Below, in pieces: positions 61,184 to 64,000 of a DNA stretch of 64,000 nucleotides. The translations under genes were made by a program, and so were the position numbers. The DNA comes from Mycolicibacterium canariasense. GTDB lineage: Bacteria > Actinomycetota > Actinomycetes > Mycobacteriales > Mycobacteriaceae. The notes under the pieces were generated by a model, which saw only the letters and a program-made list of their open reading frames with translations, had not been told where the DNA came from and searched no databases. Location: positions 1 through 64,000 of the forward strand of contig NZ_LQOL01000061.1 of NCBI RefSeq assembly GCF_002101555.1, written 5' to 3'. Position 1 is the stretch's first letter. The number at the start of each line of letters is the position of its first letter.

Positions 61184-62064
61184 GCGAGCATGCCGAGCGG
61201 TTCACCGCGCTGCGGCCCCTGCTGTTCACCATCGCCTACGAAATCCTCGGTTCGGCAACCGAATCCGATGACGTGCTGCAGGAGAGTTACCTGCGCTGGG
61301 CCGAGGTGGACCTGGACACGGTGGCCGACACCAAGGCCTACCTGGCCCAGCTGGTGACCCGGCAGTCGCTCAACGCGCTGCGCGCCGCGGCCCGACGTCG
61401 CGAGGAGTACGTCGGGCCGTGGCTGCCGGAACCCGTTCTGGTAGAGGACGCCTCGGCCGACGTGGTGCTGGCCGAGTCGGTGTCGATGGCGATGATGGTG
61501 GTGCTGGAGACCCTCACCCCCGACGAGCGCGCGATCTTCGTGCTGCGTGAGGTGTTCGGGTTCAGCCATGACGAGATCGCCGCGGCGGTGGGCCGCTCCC
61601 CGGCCGCGGTGCGCCAGATGGCGCACCGCGCCCGCGAGCACGTGCAGGCCCGGCGCAAGCGGTTCGACCACGTCGACGCCGCGGTCGGAGAACAGATCAC
61701 CATGCAGTTCTTCGCCACCGCCGCGACCGGTGACGTGGCTGCACTGATCGAGATGCTGGCTCCCGATGTGGTGTGGACGGCCGACAGCGCGGGCAAGGTC
61801 AGCGCGGCCCGCCGGCCGGTGACCGGTGCCGACAAGGTGGCCCGCCTGGTGCTGGGCCTGATGCGCGGAGCCGCCGAACGCACCGACGCGCGCATCGACC
61901 TGGCGGTGTACAACAACGCCCCCGCCCTCGTGCTCTACCTGGGCGAGCAGCTGGAAGGGGTGATCACCATCGAGATCACCGACGGCAGGATCAGCCACTT
62001 CTACGCCATGCGCAACCCGGACAAGCTCGCCGCGATCACGGTCCCCCGCGCGATCACGAGGTAG
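61180..62064 (+). CDS. ECF41-type sigma factor (SigJ-like)
   Basis: A 294-residue ECF sigma factor with a C-terminal SnoaL-like extension. The sigma2 and sigma4 regions cover about residues 10-75 and 115-165; the ECF41 motifs WLPEP in the linker and NPDKL near the C-terminus are both present. There is no anti-sigma gene: the C-terminal extension itself controls activity in this group. It starts with GTG 61180, overlapping the oxidoreductase stop. Confidence 0.88.
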   Translation: MSEHAERFTALRPLLFTIAYEILGSATESDDVLQESYLRWAEVDLDTVADTKAYLAQLVTRQSLNALRAAARRREEYVGPWLPEPVLVEDASADVVLAESVSMAMMVVLETLTPDERAIFVLREVFGFSHDEIAAAVGRSPAAVRQMAHRAREHVQARRKRFDHVDAAVGEQITMQFFATAATGDVAALIEMLAPDVVWTADSAGKVSAARRPVTGADKVARLVLGLMRGAAERTDARIDLAVYNNAPALVLYLGEQLEGVITIEITDGRISHFYAMRNPDKLAAITVPRAITR

Positions 62065-62083
62065 CTTCTGTCAGGCTTGCCCG

Positions 62084-63286
62084 GTGCGGATCGAGCGGTT
62101 GGCGGACTTGGGTGAGGCCCCCGGGGTGCTCCGCGCCGTCGCCGACGCCGGCCGCCGCCGCGGTCTGCCACCGCCGGCGGCGCTGATCGGTGACTGGTTC
62201 TCCTCGCGGGCCGTCATCGCGCCGAGCGTGACCGCCGCCCCGTGCGAGCGGGTGTTCGACGTGCCGCCCGGGTGCGGCCCGCATATCGGTGGCGGCTGGT
62301 TCGGTTATCTGTCCTACCCCGATGGCGCGCCCCGCATCCCCGCCGCCGCGGGCGGCTGGTCGGACTGCGTGCTGCGCCAGGACACCGACGGCCAATGGTG
62401 GTACGAAAGCCTCTCCGGCGCTGCGCTTCCCACCTGGCTGGCCGACGTCACCGCGGCCAGGGCCGGCGCCTACACCGTGCAGTGGTGCGCACCCGATCGC
62501 GCGGCGCACCGGGCCGGCGTGCTGGCCTGCCTGGACGCCATCACCGCGGGCGAGGTGTACCAGGCCTGCGTCTGCACCCAGTTCACCGGCCGGATCACCG
62601 GTGACCCGCTGGACTTCTTCGTCGACGCCGTGGCCCGCACCGCGCCGGCGCGAGCCGCCTACATTGCCGGTGACTGGGGAGCGGTGGCATCGTTGTCCCC
62701 GGAGCTGTTCCTCAGCCGGCACGGCCGACGGGTGACCTCCAGCCCCATCAAAGGCACGCTGCCCCTTGCTGATTCACCGTCGGCGTTGCGGTCATCGGTC
62801 AAGGATGTCGCGGAGAACATCATGATCGTCGATCTGGTCCGCAATGACCTGGGCCGCCTGGCCGTCACCGGTTCGGTGACGGTCCCCGAGCTGCTGCGGG
62901 TGCGCCCCGCCCCCGGGGTGTGGCACCTGGTGTCGACGGTGGCGGCCACGATCTCGGCCGAGACACCGATGTCCGCGGTGCTCGAGGCGACGTTCCCGCC
63001 GGCGTCGGTGACCGGCACGCCGAAGGGACGGGCGCGCCAGCTGCTGTCGCACTGGGAACCGGATAGTCGTGGAATTTATTGCGGGACAGTCGGGTTGGCT
63101 TCTCCCGCGGCAGGAACGGAGCTCAACGTGGCGATCCGCACCGTCGAGTTCGACGCGCACGGGCGGGCCGTGCTGGGCGTGGGCGGCGGGATCACCGCCG
63201 ATTCGGACCCCGACCGGGAGTGGCAGGAATGCCTCGACAAGGCCGCGTCGATCGTCCGTCAGTTCACAGGTGCGTCGTCGGGGTGA
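62084..63286 (+). CDS. pabB: aminodeoxychorismate synthase component I
   Basis: A 400-residue chorismate-binding enzyme making 4-amino-4-deoxychorismate for folate. The chorismate-binding domain begins near residue 135; SSPIKGTLP and ENIMIVDLVRNDLGR show the catalytic region, FPPASVTGTPK lies further on, and the C-terminus is GVGGGITADSDPDREWQE. The family call (PabB rather than TrpE) follows the gene order in M. tuberculosis (Rv1005c). It starts with GTG 62084, 19 bp after the sigma factor gene. Confidence 0.88.
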   Translation: MRIERLADLGEAPGVLRAVADAGRRRGLPPPAALIGDWFSSRAVIAPSVTAAPCERVFDVPPGCGPHIGGGWFGYLSYPDGAPRIPAAAGGWSDCVLRQDTDGQWWYESLSGAALPTWLADVTAARAGAYTVQWCAPDRAAHRAGVLACLDAITAGEVYQACVCTQFTGRITGDPLDFFVDAVARTAPARAAYIAGDWGAVASLSPELFLSRHGRRVTSSPIKGTLPLADSPSALRSSVKDVAENIMIVDLVRNDLGRLAVTGSVTVPELLRVRPAPGVWHLVSTVAATISAETPMSAVLEATFPPASVTGTPKGRARQLLSHWEPDSRGIYCGTVGLASPAAGTELNVAIRTVEFDAHGRAVLGVGGGITADSDPDREWQECLDKAASIVRQFTGASSG

Positions 63287-63308
63287 GCGCGGCCAGCCAG
63301 CGGCTCTC

Positions 63309-64000
63309 TCAGTCGCGTGCTTTCAACACCGCATCGTAGAGTTCGCGCCGGGACGGCGCCCCCGGATGACCGGCGATCACCTGCGCGCACGCGTCCTTGA
63401 CCCGGGCGCCGTCGTCGACGAGTTCCAGGACCTCGGCCACCAGGGTCGCCAGGTCGGCCTTGGGCACCGCACCGGCCAGCACCACGGTGATCTCCCCCAG
63501 CACCCCGTCGGCGGCCCACTCCGCGAGCTCCCCGAGGGTGCCGCGCTTGATCTCCTCATGGGTCTTGGTCAGCTCCCGGCACACCACCGCGCGCCGCTGC
63601 GCGCCCAGGGTGTCGACTGCGTCGCGCAGGGTGTCGGCCAGCCGGCGCGGGGACTCGAAGAACACCGCGGTACGCGGCTCGGCGGCCAGGCCCGTCAACC
63701 AGGTGCGCCGCGCCGACTGCTTACGCGGCGCGAAACCCTCGAAACAGAATTTGTCGGCGCCGAGCCCGGAGACGGCCAGCGCCGTCGTCACCGCCGACGG
63801 GCCGGGCAGGCAGCTGACCGTCAGGCCGGCCTCGATACAACCCGTCACCAGCCGGTAGCCCGGATCGTTGATCAGGGGCATACCGGCGTCGCTGATCAGC
63901 ACCACCGTCGCACCGCCGCGGATCTCCTCGAGCAGGGCCGGTACCCGGGTGGCCTCGTTCTGGTCGAACACGCTGAGCAGCCGTCCGGCCGGGGTGACAC
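63309..64000 (-). CDS. rsmI: 16S rRNA 2'-O-ribose methyltransferase RsmI, 3' part
   Basis: A tetrapyrrole-methylase-fold enzyme that methylates C1402 of 16S rRNA. The window holds at least 230 residues; the frame runs off the right edge without a start, so the N-terminal part (about 60 residues, with the first SAM motif) lies beyond 64000. Visible elements include TVVLISDAGMPLINDPGYRLV, FCFEGFAPRK and the C-terminal GLVKE-like EVLELVDDGARVKDA region. It is convergent with pabB across a gap of 22 bp. Confidence 0.92.
   Translation of the reverse strand, partial: VTPAGRLLSVFDQNEATRVPALLEEIRGGATVVLISDAGMPLINDPGYRLVTGCIEAGLTVSCLPGPSAVTTALAVSGLGADKFCFEGFAPRKQSARRTWLTGLAAEPRTAVFFESPRRLADTLRDAVDTLGAQRRAVVCRELTKTHEEIKRGTLGELAEWAADGVLGEITVVLAGAVPKADLATLVAEVLELVDDGARVKDACAQVIAGHPGAPSRRELYDAVLKARD

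Overview
The window is high-GC DNA from a rapidly growing, non-tuberculous mycobacterium (Mycobacteriaceae, Mycolicibacterium-like). The evidence is the gene content and order: rsmI, pabB, metG, tatD, rpfB, ksgA, ispE, a Pks16-like acyl-AMP ligase, pth, rplY, lpqT, prs, glmU, tRNA-Gln, TetR, mfd, mazG, lpqU, eno, ftsB, a DUF501 gene and ppx. This is the order I know from the Rv1003-Rv1026 interval of Mycobacterium tuberculosis, read here in the opposite direction and split by inserted accessory blocks. GTG starts and ATGA stop/start overlaps are common.

Layout. 1-8.8 kb is a mobile island: a remnant of an IS21-type transposase, a diiron N-oxygenase (AurF-like) gene with an orphan palindrome upstream, a frameshifted IS110 transposase remnant, and an intact four-gene tyrosine-recombinase cassette (2868-8699) whose genes are all linked by ATGA overlaps. 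The cassette borders a membrane-protein gene that appears to have lost its 3' end. 9.3-13.5 kb is core: ppx, DUF501, ftsB, eno, lpqU. 13.6-23.3 kb is a metal and peroxidase region: efeUOB behind a near-consensus IdeR iron box, two tandem von Willebrand A genes, and a membrane protein/PepSY/PCuAC/DyP operon. Two nearly identical 16-bp sites flank the VWA block.

23.4-33.0 kb is an accessory catabolic cluster with two local regulators (IclR and TetR, each with palindromic sites), a TIM-barrel protein, an amino-acid permease, an aldehyde dehydrogenase, a REDY-like protein, a phytoene-desaturase-like flavoenzyme and an IlvD/Edd dehydratase. The pathway is not identifiable from sequence alone. 33.0-46.2 kb is core again (mazG, mfd, a decarboxylase-like protein lacking the PLP lysine, TetR, tRNA-Gln, glmU, prs, an ArsC-like gene, lpqT, SDR, rplY, pth). 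A 26-bp tandem triplication lies between mfd and mazG.

46.2-52.5 kb holds a DrrAB-like ABC exporter, small membrane and hypothetical genes, an iron-sulfur protein behind a perfect 13-bp inverted repeat next to what looks like the stub of a TetR gene, and the acyl-AMP ligase. 52.5-59.9 kb carries ispE, a soluble Ser/Thr kinase, an asparaginase whose only plausible start is a CTG overlapping the ksgA stop, ksgA, rpfB, tatD and metG. 60.0-64.0 kb carries an oxidoreductase/ECF41-type sigma factor pair with a probable autoregulated promoter, pabB and the 3' part of rsmI, which runs off the window.
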